64,000 nucleotides of DNA from Eulemur rufifrons (GCF_041146395.1 NC_090990.1:44464001-44528000); one strand, 5' to 3'; positions 11,012 to 22,189 are shown, counted from the stretch's first letter. The notes: generated from the sequence alone by a model not told the origin. Numbers and translations are program-made.

Positions 11012-11423
11012 AGTTAAAGCAGCAGTCCCCAGCCGTTTTGGCACCAGGGACCAGTTTCATAGAAGACAATTTTTCCACGGGGAGAATGGTTTCAGGATGA
11101 TTCAAGCACATTACATTTATTGCGCACTTCATTTCTATTATTATTACATTGTAATATATAATGAAATAATTATTCAACTCACCATAATGCAGAATCAGTG
11201 GGATCCCTGAGCTTGATTTCCTGCAACTAGACGGTCCTATCTGGAGGTGATGGGAGACAGTGACTGATGTGACAGGAGGCAGAGCTTAGGCGGTGATGCA
11301 AACGGAAAATACAGACGAAACTCACACCCCTGCTGCTCACCTCCTTCTGTGCGGCCCGGTTCCTAACAGGCCACAGACTGGTACTGGTCCGCGGCCTGGG
11401 GTTTGGGGACTGCAGAGTTAGAG
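11012..11423 (-). mobile_element. MER1-type hAT-Charlie transposon with 8-base TSD
   Basis: The element proper is 11020-11415. Its ends CAGCAGTCCCC and GGGGACTGCAG are near-perfect terminal inverted repeats. The flanks AGTTAAAG (11012-11019) and AGTTAGAG (11416-11423) form the 8-base duplication expected of hAT transposases, with one mismatch. The inner right part carries TGTGCGGCCCGGTTCCTAAC, typical of MER1. The AT-rich middle (ATTACATTGTAATATATAAT) points to the longer MER1A-like form with an internal deletion. It is non-autonomous, and the frames inside it are not genes. Confidence 0.9.
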
Positions 11424-11449
11424 CACTATTCAGTGTAGGCTCCCCCTCC

Positions 11450-11462
11450 ACACACACACACA
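11450..11462. repeat. Short (CA)n run
   Basis: Six CA units directly right of the MER1-type element. A minus-strand frame with alternating Val and Cys residues is a by-product of this run. Confidence 0.8.
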
Positions 11463-11603
11463 CCTACAACCACATTTGGTGTCCAAAGTATTGTTTGTAA
11501 GGAGAGAAAAGAGTTTTTCCCCTTTAGAGGCATGTTCCGAAACTTGTAAATGTCTTTGCTTCCCAGGTCTTCGTGCCTCGTGTCTGTCCGGTACTCTCTC
11601 TCT

Positions 11604-11702
11604 GCAGCAGTAGCAGCAGCAGCAACACTGTGCGTTGTAGTGTAGTGGTACATCTCTAGTAGAAGGCGTAACAGTAGTAGGAGGAGTAATAGTAGGAGTG
11701 AT
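11604..11702. repeat. Imperfect CAG / GTA trinucleotide-rich tract
   Basis: CAGCAGTAGCAGCAGCAGCA at 11605-11624 is followed by scattered GTA and TAG triplets to 11702. The Leu-run and Thr-rich frames on the minus strand derive from it. Confidence 0.75.
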
Positions 11703-11711
11703 ATCAATATC

Positions 11712-11830
11712 ATAATTTCCCATTCCTATCTCAGAAGAAATTGAAAGGCTAAGTGACCTGCTCAAGGTCATAGCCAATACGTACACGGCAAAGCCAGCAT
11801 TCGAGTCTAGAGCTCTCTGACTTCAGAGCT
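11712..11830 (-). mobile_element. MIR SINE fragment
   Basis: AGGCTAAGTGACCTGCTCAA, GGTCATAGCCAATACGTAC and AAAGCCAGCATTCGAGTCT follow the reversed MIR core. Confidence 0.7.
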
Positions 11831-11869
11831 TGCCAGTAGGCTGTGGTGGCTTTCAGTCCCGTCATACTT

Positions 11870-12005
11870 GTTTCCTTGTGTGAGTGCCTCTCCCACTAGA
11901 TTCTAAACTCTTTGAGAAAAAGGACTTGTCCAATTCACCTTTGTATCTATAGAGCTTAGCAGAAGGCTGGGCCTATAACCAGTAATCAGTAAATGTTTTA
12001 GACAT
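11870..12005 (+). mobile_element. L2 LINE 3' end
   Basis: CACTAGATTCTAAACTCTTT, GAGAAAAAGGACTTGTCCAA, TTTGTATCTATAGAGCTTAG and AGTAATCAGTAAATG match the L2 end in order. Confidence 0.75.
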
Positions 12006-12011
12006 TTAAAT

Positions 12012-12233
12012 CAGGATTTCTTAACCTTGGTACTACTGATGTTTTGAGCCAGATAATTCTTTATTTGGGCTGTCCTGTTGTGCATTGTGGTGTGTTTAGC
12101 GCCATACCTGGCCTCTACCCACTAGATGCCAGTAGCGCATCCCCCTACCCCTCTTCGGAAGAACCAAAAATGTCTCCAGACATTACCAGCTATCCCCTGG
12201 GAGTCAAAATCCTCCTGATGGAGAATGATTGAT
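12012..12233 (-). mobile_element. MER20-type hAT-Charlie transposon
   Basis: The characteristic words TTAACCTTGGTACTACTGAT, TGGCCTCTACCCACTAGATG, AAAAATGTCTCCAGACATT and CCCCTGGGAGTCAAAATC are all present in order. The element is near full length (about 220 bases). Confidence 0.9.
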
Positions 12234-12239
12234 TTAAAT

Positions 12240-12486
12240 TAAACAAAGGCCAAGGAACCTCAGGGAGTGTTCAGATCCCAGTAGGGCATTTTCAGGATTG
12301 GTCAGGCTGCTGGCTCTCTCCGGGATGATGATGTCTTTTCCAGGCCGGGTGCGTCTGGAGCACAGTGTGGGCTAAGATGCTCACAGGTCGTCTGGGGTGG
12401 TGTTTGCAGTGATCTCAGTGTGCCAAGCCTTCTCGGGGAATACCAGAGAGGGTCCCTCTGGAACAGCTCTCGCTGGGTCATGCAGA
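12240..12486. other. Non-coding, no recognised feature
   Basis: Unique-looking sequence. The 122-codon minus-strand frame 12302-12670 crosses it together with the CTGG repeat and shows no domain, so it is treated as chance. Confidence 0.45.
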
Positions 12487-12510
12487 CTGGCTGGCTGGCT
12501 GGCTGGCTGG
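12487..12510. repeat. (CTGG)6 microsatellite
   Basis: Six exact CTGG units, 24 bases, with no interruption. Confidence 0.95.
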
Positions 12511-12861
12511 GTACTACCTGGCAAGATCTCATTGCCTTAACCAAAACTATGCTTTTATAAATTTCCTGGCAAAGCAGGAGCTGCATTCTGTTTTCTGATT
12601 TCTCTTTTTTCTTTCTAGATGTGTCACTGGTGACACATAGAGCCCAGCGAGAACTCTGTTGGAAAGTCAACTTTCATTCTTCGCCAGCCCTGTTGTCATG
12701 ATTTTCCCACTGTCTAAGCCAGTCTGGGTTGCATTACCCACATGCTGGTCAGTGCCTGGATATCAGTTTTACCTTTATTATTCTAGAGCTGCAGCATGCT
12801 CCAAGGAGAAGATTTCATGGGTTATTCCACAAATGGAGTTAACCCTTCCCTGCTTGCAATT
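12511..12861. other. Non-coding; contains palindrome at 12619-12638
   Basis: No element recognised. An inverted repeat with arms ATGTGTCAC and GTGACACAT is separated by TG. Confidence 0.45.
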
Positions 12862-13240
<379 letters not shown>

Positions 13241-13254
13241 TAGCTTCTTTGATC

Positions 13255-13480
13255 CTTGATTTGTTTGTCTTTAAAATAGAGTAATCTACTTGTACTATCT
13301 ACCTCCCTGAGATTGTTATAAGAACAGAATAAGATAATGTGTTCAAAAGGCTTAGACTCCCTAGCGTCATTGTTCATGGTCACCGAATTGTAAGTTTAGG
13401 CAGACTCTGTGTTTGTCTTTTGCTTCTGGTTTCTAGGACATAGAAGGTATTCAGTAAACATGTGGTGAATGATTGTATGA
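13255..13480 (+). mobile_element. MIR SINE, diverged
   Basis: TTTGTCTTTAAAATAGAGTA, CTACCTCCCTGAGATTGTTA, TAAGAACAGAATAAGATAAT and the late words ACATAGAAGGTATTCAGTAA suggest a MIR in plus orientation with an internal expansion. Confidence 0.5.
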
Positions 13481-13744
13481 AGAAAATTGGAAAGTCAAAT
13501 CCTGTGGTCCGTTGCACCAGTAGGGGCTGGAGAGAAGGGAGTGAGGAGTTAATGTGTGGCTTTGTGTCATTTGTATTTGTGACAGACATTCCAAACAATA
13601 GTATTTTTAAGAGGTCACCTGAAGTTTATTAGGGATCAAAAACTCAAGTGCCTGCAGAGGCAGGACACACTCAGCACTCTGGCATATGTGAGGCCAGACA
13701 GGGTGGGGCAGGCACCCAGTGGAGCTGGGGAGGGCATGCCTAGC
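13481..13744. other. Non-coding, no recognised feature
   Basis: No repeat or coding signal was recognised in this short interval. Confidence 0.4.
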
Positions 13745-14075
13745 TGTCTTAGTCCGTTCAGGCTGCTATGAAAAAATGCCATAGACCGAGTGGCTTATAA
13801 ACAGCAGACGTTTATTTCTCACACTTCTGTAGTCTGGGAAATCCAAGATCCAGGTGCCAGCAGATTCAGTGTCTGGCGAGGGCCCACTTCCTGGTTTATG
13901 GATGGCTGTCTTCCCTCTGTGTCCTTGCATGGCAAGAGAAGCAGATAAGCTTTCAGGGGTCCCCTTTATAAGGGCATTCATTCCTTCCGACCCAGTCACC
14001 TCCCAAAGGCTCCACTTGCAGACACCATCACCTTAGGGATTAAGTTTCAACATATGAATTTTTTTTGGTGTGGGG
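13745..14075 (-). mobile_element. MLT1-type solo LTR (ERVL-MaLR)
   Basis: The reversed LTR begins TGTCTTAGTCCGTTCAGGCT, continues with GTGGCTTATAAACAGCAGAC, CCAAGATCCAGGTGCCAGCA, CCTTTATAAGGGCATTCATT and CACCTCCCAAAGGCTCCACT, and ends AAGTTTCAACATATGAATTT. This is the order of an MLT1 LTR read backwards. No internal retroviral gene is attached, so it is a solo relic LTR. Confidence 0.88.
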
Positions 14076-14299
14076 GAGGACACTGGCTATATCACCAGTG
14101 TAAAGACAGTCACAGTCACATGTTTCAAAGTCCCTACATCAGGTACATAAAATATGATCTGTTGCTAATTTAAGTCTTCAGGCAACAACTTCCATCTCCA
14201 GACTTACAGAGATCCCAGGATAAACCCTGGCCTGGCGCTGGGCAGATGAAAATGGGGAGCCCAGAATCCCACAGCGCCATGAGCAGGAAACGAATAGTG
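14076..14299. other. Non-coding, no recognised feature
   Basis: Short interval between the LTR and a MIR. Nothing recognised. Confidence 0.4.
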
Positions 14300-14500
14300 A
14301 GATGATGAGAATAGCTAAGATGCACTGAAAGCTTAGCCAAGTACTGTTCTTGGTCCTTTACAAGTGGCGCCTTGTAGTTAATCCCCACAGTAGTCCAGTG
14401 TGAGGTAGGGGATATTATGGCCCCCGTTTTATAGGTGAGAATAGCAAGACACAAAGAGGTTGAGTAATTGCCCAAGGTTATGAAGCCAGTAGCATGCCAT
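14300..14500 (-). mobile_element. MIR SINE
   Basis: GTACTGTTCTTGGTCCTTTA, then GTTAATCCCCACAGTAGTC, then CCCCGTTTTATAGGTGAGAA and TAATTGCCCAAGGTTATGAA give a reversed MIR. Confidence 0.8.
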
Positions 14501-14689
14501 GTCCAGTGATAAAAGGAAATTCAGAAGCCCCCTTTTAGATCTTCTTCCTTCCACTCTTGCCCCCCACCTTAAGATCCTGAGGGATGGTAAAATGCAACTT
14601 GGATCATGGCACCAACCATCCTCCCGTTGTGCATGTAGCAACATCCCCGTGCTCTGTGACCGGCTTTCCCTGCCCGGATGGAGAAGCCC

Positions 14690-15045
14690 TTTGTCACCCC
14701 AGGTTCTTGCTGTTGGTTATACTCGCTTTCACTCATGTCTCTTTGCTCTGCGGGACCTTTCCCATTCCTCAGGCCTCAGCTCTAGTGCCACCTCCTCAGA
14801 GGCTTTCTCTGCCAACCCTGCACAAAAGTGGTCACCTGGGTCTCCCCCTTTCTTGTCACTGGCTTATTTCCTCCCTAGCACACGCATGTGCTTGTTCTTG
14901 CGAGTATTGTCCGATACTCCCAGTAGAATGTCAGTTCCAGGAGCGTAAAGACTTTGTCTTGTTCTTTTTACATCCCATTGACTGATATGGTGGCCAGCAC
15001 AAAGTAGAAGCACCAGAAAGAAATATGTGTTGGCTGAGTGCGTGA
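14690..15045 (+). mobile_element. L2 LINE 3' part
   Basis: CAGGCCTCAGCTCTAGTGCC, ACCTCCTCAGAGGCTTTCTC, GTAGAATGTCAGTTCCAGGA and AAAGACTTTGTCTTGTTC follow L2 through its 3' end. A 149-codon and a 133-codon frame run through this copy in different phases and are residues of repeat sequence. Confidence 0.8.
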
Positions 15046-15049
15046 GCAC

Positions 15050-15180
15050 AGGGGAGATTCAGAGTCAGAGAGACTGCGGCTGGCCCAGCATCACATAGGT
15101 GAGAAGTGGCACAGTTGGGATTTGAACTGATCCTGACGGCCCCTCACTTGAATCCCAGTGTTGCCTCCCCACTGCCCTCA
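15050..15180 (-). mobile_element. MIR SINE fragment
   Basis: GGCCCAGCATCACATAGGTG, GAAGTGGCACAGTTGGGATT and TGAACTGATCCTGACGGC fit the reversed MIR core. Confidence 0.65.
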
Positions 15181-15194
15181 GGTTGGAGTCCCCA

Positions 15195-15710
15195 GGACTT
15201 AGCACGATCTACAAACCCTGACATCTGGCCCCAGTGGCACCTCCAGCCTCACTGTGCACAACTGTCTGCACCCCTTCCCTGCGACTTTCTCGCCACGCTG
15301 ACTTCACTGGCCCTCAGTCATGCCACGTTCTGTCCAATCCCTGCCCTTCCTCTTGTTCTCTTCCCATAGCTCTGCCTTCCTGTGTCATGTGGCTGTCTCT
15401 TCATTGTCCTTCAAATATTAACTTAAATACTTCTCCCCCAGCAATCGGTCCCCAAGCCCCTGGGCTAGGTTAGACCCCTATCAAGTGCCCTTCATTGCAT
15501 TTATCACAGCCGTCACTCTGTAGTTACATTTGTGACTTACTGTCTGATTTCTGGCTCTTCTGCCCATGGCCCCCAGAACAGCAGCATTGCTCATCTTACT
15601 CTTCTCTGCATACCTGGGACCTATCCCAGGCCTGGTAGGTAGCAGGCACTAATACACATTTGTCAAGGAAATCAGTACATAATTGGGTGAATGAATGAGT
15701 GTGTGAGGAA
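15195..15710 (+). mobile_element. L2 LINE 3' half
   Basis: ACATCTGGCCCCAGTGGCAC, TCACTGGCCCTCAGTCATGC, CATTGCATTTATCACAGCCG, ACCTGGGACCTATCCCAGGC and AATTGGGTGAATGAATGAG form a collinear L2 match over about 500 bases. Confidence 0.85.
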
Positions 15711-16955
15711 ATGAAGAGTTTCTGAATCTGCTTTTATGCCGCCTCCCTTCCCTGGGACATTTCACCCAGGGTAGGATTTCCCCGGCATAGGCAGTTACTT
15801 CTCTGTGTAGATCTCTGCCTTTAACTGGAAGCTGAGTGAGGCTGAATGACAGGGGTGCAGGGAGCCGCACCTTGGTCTTGTCACAACACAGGAAAGGGAA
15901 GCACTTGACTTTTACTGTTACAAATAGGACTAAAATTAGCTCTAGGGCCACTGTCCTTGGAGAAAGGTCAAGAGAAACTGAACAGGAGGTGGGTGTTTAC
16001 AAGTTCTGTCTAAGCTCTCCCATGACACTACACCACAGGCCCTCATTGCCCTGACCTTTCATTAATGAGAGCAAAAGAGAAACTTCACACTTTGGTTTCC
16101 ATCTTTGATGAAAGATCTGGAACCCAGGAAGTCATCTTGGAGACTTTGCTCTTCTTCATCCTCCCTACCCAGACTCTTGCCAAGTCTTTAGGATTCCACT
16201 TCTTCCTAACATCTATTGGCAGATGGGGTGGGAGTCAGAGCATTGTTGCTTCCTAAGGAGCACAGGTGTTTTAATTGTATTCTCTGTGAAGATGTCTGGC
16301 ATGACCACCAGACTGGATGTTCACCCGGATTGGTGGTTGGGAGCCAGTCCTAGACAGAGATTCAACCAGAAGGTAGAAAGTGGGGCCAGAGAGAAACCCA
16401 CCTTTCCTCTAATTACAGTGATAACACCCCATAGTTGGGCTCTCATCACAGGCCAGGCATGGTGCTAAGCACACAGTCTGCGCCACTTTAGCGTGGTCCA
16501 TTATCAGTCATGGTGAGATGCTGAGAGGGCTATTCACTCGTCTTCAGGTCTTCTGAACCTTTTCAATGCCTAGGGAAAGTATATAAACCTTTGATTTTTT
16601 GGCTAATAAAAGAATCTAAGAACTTTATTGATTTCTAATCCTTCCAACACAATGACCTCATATAATTCCCCTGTCACTATATAAACATTTATAGGGACTT
16701 ACAAAATGTTATATAGCTGATATTTGTTGAAGGGGATCTGGAAGAGAAATTGCAGTTGCCAATATTAATCAATAATTTTGGTTGTGCAACTTCGAGTCAG
16801 TTATTTAGGTTATCTGATTCTGTTTCTCCTTACCAGGACTATTGTGATGCAAAAGTTGTATATATCAAAAGTGCCTAACAGGGTGCTGGGCTCAGAGCTG
16901 ACATTGAGGTCATATGGCTGCTCACTTGGTTGGGACACAGTCCTCTTCTTCCTCT
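15711..16955. other. Non-coding; one possible MIR scrap near 16440-16520
   Basis: The words GGCCAGGCATGGTGCTAAGC near 16451 resemble MIR/L2 ends. The rest, 15711-16430 and 16525-16955, shows no recognised element. Frames of 60-100 codons here have no domains. Confidence 0.4.
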
Positions 16956-16957
16956 GC

Positions 16958-17205
16958 CCTCACTCTTTACTGGACAACTCTTGTTTATCCTTTAGGTCTC
17001 TGCTTATATGTCCCTTCCCCAAGCAGTCCTTCCCTAACCTCTCAGAATAAATTCAGCCCTTCTTATTAGATGACTTCATGATGTCTTGCACTTTTCCCCC
17101 GTATGGTGATTTCAAGTATCTATGTAATTGTGTGTTAAGTACTGGCTACAGGAGGGTAGATACCATGTCTATCTTATTTTATTTTATGAGTGGCATAGAA
17201 GGCAT
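16958..17205 (+). mobile_element. L2 LINE 3' part, diverged
   Basis: CTTTAGGTCTCTGCTTATAT, CCCCAAGCAGTCCTTCCCTA, ACCTCTCAGAATAAATTCAG and GGGTAGATACCATGTCTATC are in L2 order. Confidence 0.65.
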
Positions 17206-17271
17206 TCGGATTGACTGTCACTAAGATCATTTAGTGACCTCTGTGTCATTAAGTCCAATACTTTCATTTGT

Positions 17272-17375
17272 TTTTATTAGGACTTCTTATTGTGGAAAAT
17301 TTCAAACATACACAACAGCAAAGAGGAGAGTATAATGAAATCTCAGGTACCCATGACATGTAGTAGCTGAAAGCA
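17272..17375 (-). mobile_element. Ancient repeat fragment (family unsure, L1M/HAL1-like)
   Basis: TATTGTGGAAAATTTCAAAC, ATACACAACAGCAAAGAGGA and TGAAATCTCAGGTACCCATG belong to a common old mammalian repeat that I recognise by pattern but cannot name with certainty. The same family appears again near 37075. The strand is a guess. Confidence 0.5.
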
Positions 17376-17718
17376 TATTTTTTTAAATTTCCAAATATTA
17401 AGGGGGTATAAATGTTTTTCTTACATAGATACCTTTTATAATGCTTAAGTTGGGGCTTTTGGTGTACCCATCACCCAAATAGTGTTCGTTGTATCCGATA
17501 GGTAATTTTTACCCCTCCCTCCTCCTTGATTTCCAATGACCTTTACATCTTTGTGTCCATGTGTGCCCATCAATTACCTCCTAGTTATTAAAGAGTACAT
17601 GTGGTGTTTGCTTTTCCATTTCTGAGATACTTTGCTTAGGATAATGGTCTCCAGTTCCATCCAAGTTGCTGTAAAAGACATTATATCATTCCTTTTTATG
17701 GCTGAGTAGTACTCCATG

Positions 17719-17746
<28 letters not shown>
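17719..17746. repeat. (GT)14 microsatellite inside L1
   Basis: Fourteen GT units sit where the L1 has ATGGTATACATATAC; here the run follows CCATG and precedes ATACATATAC. The microsatellite therefore grew from the GT/TA-rich end of L1 ORF2. Confidence 0.95.
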
Positions 17747-17749
<3 letters not shown>

Positions 17750-17801
17750 CATATACAACATTTTATTAATTTTATTAATCCACTCGTGAATTGATGGGCA
17801 C

Positions 17802-17984
17802 TTAGGTTGATTCCATATCTTTGCAATTGTGAATTGTAAACATTTGGGTGCGGGTGTCTTTTTGATAAAATGACTTCTTTTTCTCTGGGTAAATCCTGCA
17901 CCCAGGATTGCTGGGTGGAATATTTCTTTGAGGAATCTCCATACTGTTTTCCATAGAGGTTGTACTGATTTGCAGTTTCACCAA
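17802..17984 (-). pseudogene. L1 ORF2 C-terminal remnant
   Basis: The minus-strand frame includes TTSMENSMEIPQRN and YQKDTRTQMFTIHNCKDMES, which are recognisable L1 ORF2 C-terminal patterns. It is only about 60 codons in this phase and is surrounded by frameshifts. A second frame, 17686-18018, overlaps it in another phase and contains an MDAQRKECLNTVGET stretch followed by the TG repeat. No activity is possible. Confidence 0.85.
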
Positions 17985-19127
17985 CAGTGTTTAAGCATTC
18001 TTTTCTCTGTGCATCCATGCCAGCATCTGTTGTTTTTTGACTTTTTAATAATGGCCATTCCGACAGGAGTAAGATAGTATCTCATATGGTTTTAATTTGC
18101 ATTTCCCTTTCGATTAGTGATGGTGAGCATGTTTTCATATGTTTGTTGGCCATTTGTTTATCTTCTTTTGAAAAGCTTCTGTTCATGTCTTTTGCCTGCA
18201 TTTTAATGGGGTTGTTTTTTTTCTCGCTGATTTGTTTGAGTCCTTTGTAGATTCTGGATATTAGCCCTCAATTGGATATATAGTTTGTGATTATTTTCTC
18301 ACCTTCTCTAGGTTGTCTATTTACTCTGTTGATTATTTCCTTTGCTGTGCAGAAGCTTTTTAATTTAATTAAATCCCATTTATTTATTATTGTTGTTACT
18401 ATATTTGCCTTTGGGGTCTTAGTCATAAATTATTTGGCTAGGCCATTGTCTAGACAAGGTTTTCCTACATTTTCTTCTAGAATTTTTATGGTTTCATACC
18501 TTACATTTAAGTCTTTTATCCACCTTGAATTAATTGTTGTATATGGCAAGAGATAGGGGACCTGTTTCATTCTTCAGCACATGTCCAACTTTCCCAGCAC
18601 CATTTATTGAATAGGTGTTCCTTTTCCCAATGTTATGTTGTTGTCTTCTTTGTCGAAAATCAGTTGGTTGTAGGTAGATGGTTTTATTTCTATTCTGTTC
18701 CATTGGTCTTTGTCTCTACTTTTATACCAGTACCATGCTGTTTTGGTTACTATAGCTTTGTAATATAATTTGAAGTCTGGTAGTGTGACGCCTCCAGGTT
18801 TGTTCTTGGTGCTTAAGATAGCTTTGGCTATTTAGGCTCTTTTTTGGTTCCAAACGAAGCATAGAATTATTTTTTCTCGATCTGTGAAATATGACGTTGG
18901 TATTTTGATGGGGATTGCATTACATCTGTAAATCATTTTGGGCAGTATGGACATTTTAGCAATGTTGATTCTACCAATCCACGAGCATGGGATGTTTTTC
19001 TATTTGTTCTTGTCATCTGTGATTTCTTTCATCAGTGTTTTGTAGTTCTCCTTGTAGAGATCTTTCACCTCCTTGCTTAAGTATTAACAAGGTATTTTAT
19101 TTTCTTTATAGCTATTGTGAATAGTGG

Positions 19128-19624
19128 GTCCAGAGACTGTTTTGAAGGAAAAGTTGGGGGAAATACTTAATACATGTTAACATTGATTTTAAAAATTATC
19201 AGAATACAGCTTGCCCTGGAGATTATATCTGAATATATGTGTGCATATATCAGTGATTGGTCTAATTGACTGACTACATTTATTTAATGTAAAATGTTCT
19301 GTTTGGAGTTTTTACATAAATGTCACCAAAACATGAATATTTCAGAGTTGTATTAGGCTTGAGAGAACTAACTCTGTTTTGAGGGAATCTAAGCCAATTT
19401 ATAGGCTGGCAAGAAAATTGTCTAATCATGTAAAATCCACCCTTTCCACCTGGCCTCTGACCCAATCAGGGAGAGATATTGGGGTTTTAGAAGACACTGT
19501 TTAATGTGAGATTTTCCATAAGGTTTGATGCACAGATCTTAGGAGAAGTCTTTATAGTACTTTTGCATGTGTGTATATGTGAGTGTTTAAATGTGGCAAG
19601 TTAAAGTGAAGAAATATGACTGCT
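19128..19624. other. Non-coding, no recognised feature
   Basis: AT-rich, unique-looking sequence between the L1 and a MIR. Confidence 0.45.
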
Positions 19625-19875
19625 ACTGGTAATAGCTATTGTTTATTGAGGTCCTGTGGGGGTTGCTTACTGTGCCAGGAGGTCCTTTGACTATAGTCTA
19701 TTTCTCACAACAAGGTTTTAAGTTCGATGTTATTTCTCCCATTGAAGATGTGAGAAAATGGAGAGGCTCGGAGAGTTGTCCAGGACCAATCACATAGCAA
19801 GTAGCAAAGCTGGAATTTACATCCAAGTCTGCCTATTTCTGAAGCCTTTGCCTTTTCTGTCATACTGCACAGCGT
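19625..19875 (-). mobile_element. MIR SINE
   Basis: GGTAATAGCTATTGTTTATT, TTCTCACAACAAGGTTTTAA, GAGAAAATGGAGAGGCTCG and CCAATCACATAGCAAGTAGC form a reversed, diverged MIR. Confidence 0.75.
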
Positions 19876-20685
19876 CTTAAAACATTGTTTCTGTTTAATT
19901 GAAAGATAAGTACTAGTTGGGAACTTATTCACTTCCTCCTTTATTTCATTATACAATCCATAATGCTTTACAAATTCTGCAGAAGTAGCCAACTCTAAGG
20001 ATTAGGGATAGCATAGATTTTTTTAAATAGCTAATGTTGGTGTTTCTCACCTTCTGGTTTGAAAAAAAATTTCAGAGGCAGATACCTATCGTGCTATTGT
20101 GACAGCATTTTCAAATACTTACTCGAAGTGCCCAAGTCCATTTCCTTAGCTGTTCTTCCACTAAGCAATCAAAATTCACATTGGTCCCTTATAGATGTAT
20201 TTCAGTGGATGCAAAGCCAGAAGTTTTGCATGTGTTTGTCAGATATCAGTTAAGTTCCTAAATTGTAACTTTACAATATTGGGAATTTAAAAAAAAACAA
20301 ACAAACCCTAATTTGGTATGATTTATTTCTGTTGAGGGAGAAAATAATTGGAAATGAATTTATTTTAACTCAAGGATAATATCTATTGCCTCACACTTAG
20401 AGACTTGCATACTGGATCACTTACATGACTCAAAACAACTTTCAAGTTTTCTTATTTTCTCAATACACCTCGCTTTGTTCAAACAAAATGAGGCCATTCC
20501 CTGTTCTCAGGCATGATTCAAATATCCATAGTTCTGTGTCTTTGTTTATGTTTATAACATTTACCATGTCATGGATTTTTAATACCCACCTCATAATTTA
20601 CTACTTCTCCCCAATTTTTCCTAGTACTTGACAGCCCAACTGGATATTGTCTTTTTATTCCCTGTTACTCCATGGCAGTTTGTAA
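19876..20685. other. Non-coding, no recognised feature
   Basis: AT-rich unique-looking DNA with an A-rich stretch at 20289-20306. No gene evidence. Confidence 0.45.
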
Positions 20686-20689
20686 TTCT

Positions 20690-20855
20690 TTAATGTCACT
20701 TACTATATCTCACTTACAGCACAGTAATGGATGGACTCATTTTCTCTCCTCCAGCGGGCTGAGGACTCGGACCATGTCTTGTCTTCATGCTCCTGACACC
20801 TTGTATAGAATTTGCACTCCATAGCCACTCAATAGATTTTTATTAAATTGAAATT
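20690..20855 (+). mobile_element. Possible L2/CR1-like LINE 3' end
   Basis: GGCTGAGGACTCGGACCATG, TCTTGTCTTCATGCTCCTGA and CTCAATAGATTTTTATTAAA are in the order of an L2-like end, but the central words differ and the copy is very old. Confidence 0.45.
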
Positions 20856-22189
20856 TAAAAGGAAACTTGTGTGTTTTTATTTAAATAAGGCCATAAATTA
20901 GGTACAACTGTTTTCATGAATTTGAAATTCCCAGAAACATTATTCTTCAATATTTTTCTTTTGTTGAGATTTAAGAGGTTGGCTTTACAGTAAATGAAAT
21001 GAATCACAGAATCTTTGAGCCAGAATAACAACAACAATACTAATAAAAACACCAGAAATCATCTGTGTAATCCATTCTCCCTTCTTAAAACCAGACAGTT
21101 CCCTGGCCACTTAAAATGATGAGGCTCTCCTTTCCTTAAAGATCACCTTAAAGAAGACTGTCATCTTTTCTCATACCAAGTCATCATGTGTTCCAGTCCT
21201 GTAAGTTGGGCAACTTTTCCTCAGTTAATCTAAACCCTCCCTTACTGAAATTTATGCTCATTGCCTTCTTAGAAATGAAAAACAGCTGCTTTCAACTGAA
21301 AATATTTCTTTCCCTAAAGATGGTTATTCCATTATTCCATATCTTTCTCTTCCCTAGGCGTAATTCTCTCTTCCATCTGACATTCCTTTTTGTTCTCTGT
21401 TTCCAAACCATTGAATACTACTCTCTCAACTTATTGGTCTTTTGCCTAAAAAAACTTGGGCTGTACATGATTAGTAAGTGGTCGTTGATTTTAGGTGTCC
21501 TTAGAAATATGTCTCACACCATTAAGATCAGTCAATCCAGCCACGCTGGTGGGTGACTGGAATGACATGACCCCAAATGATATATGGTGGTATCTTTTTA
21601 AGCTTGCCATCAACCATTTCCATTTCAGTTTCTCCAGTTGCTTAATTTATAAGACGTGATTTATTTGTTATAAACTGCTTTGCAAGGTTCAAAAGAAACA
21701 GAAATGATACACAAGGGAAATAGAATGAATTTAGGCCACGTATTTTTTTTTCAGATCTGGTTTATAAATAAGCCTTAAGAGTGCTCTCAATTAGAAAAAC
21801 ACATGGTAATTCTAAAGGAGATAAAAAAAGGAACATGGTACACTCTGAGTGCACTTTTACCTGTTCATTTGGCTACTCATTTAAAAAACCCCACAAGTTC
21901 CTTCTTGCTGGTTATTAGAAAGGATAGCATGCAGGCAACTTCCTTTGCTCATTATTTTAAGCAAAATATTGATTTACACTTGAGCCAAGGCCTCTGATCC
22001 CTTTTGTTTGTTGGCAGTTTTGTTTGTTTTTAATATGAACTCATTTAAAAACTCATACGGACTGAGTTGCAAAGGAAGAGCTCCAGTTGAACACTCAAAG
22101 CAGACTTCCTATGCAAGAATAAAATAGGTGTTTATGTATATGGTAGTAGGTTAAAGAACACGTCAGTGATAAGCTATTGATTCCACAAA
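20856..22189. other. Non-coding, AT-rich; no clear element
   Basis: About 1.3 kb of AT-rich sequence. A 122-codon plus-strand frame at 21188-21556 is rich in Phe, Leu and Ile, as expected from the T-rich composition, and has no gene context. Words near 21000-21060 (ATCACAGAATCTTTGAGCCA) hint at an old SINE-like fragment. Confidence 0.4.

Larger units (their letters stand above)
17376..19127 (-). mobile_element. 5'-truncated L1 LINE, older primate 3' UTR type
   Basis: Read on the minus strand this is the C-terminal third of ORF2 followed by the 3' UTR. The 3' UTR words (GTACCCATCACCCAAATAGT, TTACCCCTCCCTCCTCC) match the L1PB/L1MA style and not the strepsirrhine style of the tails at 30760 and 53465. 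Frameshifts and stops break ORF2. The 5' end is cut off near 19127. No clear target-site duplication was seen. A TG microsatellite has expanded inside the copy. Confidence 0.93.

Noticed and set aside
11426..11786. Two overlapping minus-strand frames (95 and 118 codons), one with a poly-Leu run and one with a signal-like start
   Set aside because: They are produced by the trinucleotide-rich tract 11604-11702 and the CA run at 11450; the phases differ and no protein family fits.
14499..14985. 149- and 133-codon overlapping plus-strand frames
   Set aside because: Most of the span is an L2 copy; the two frames are in different phases over the same bases and have no domain.
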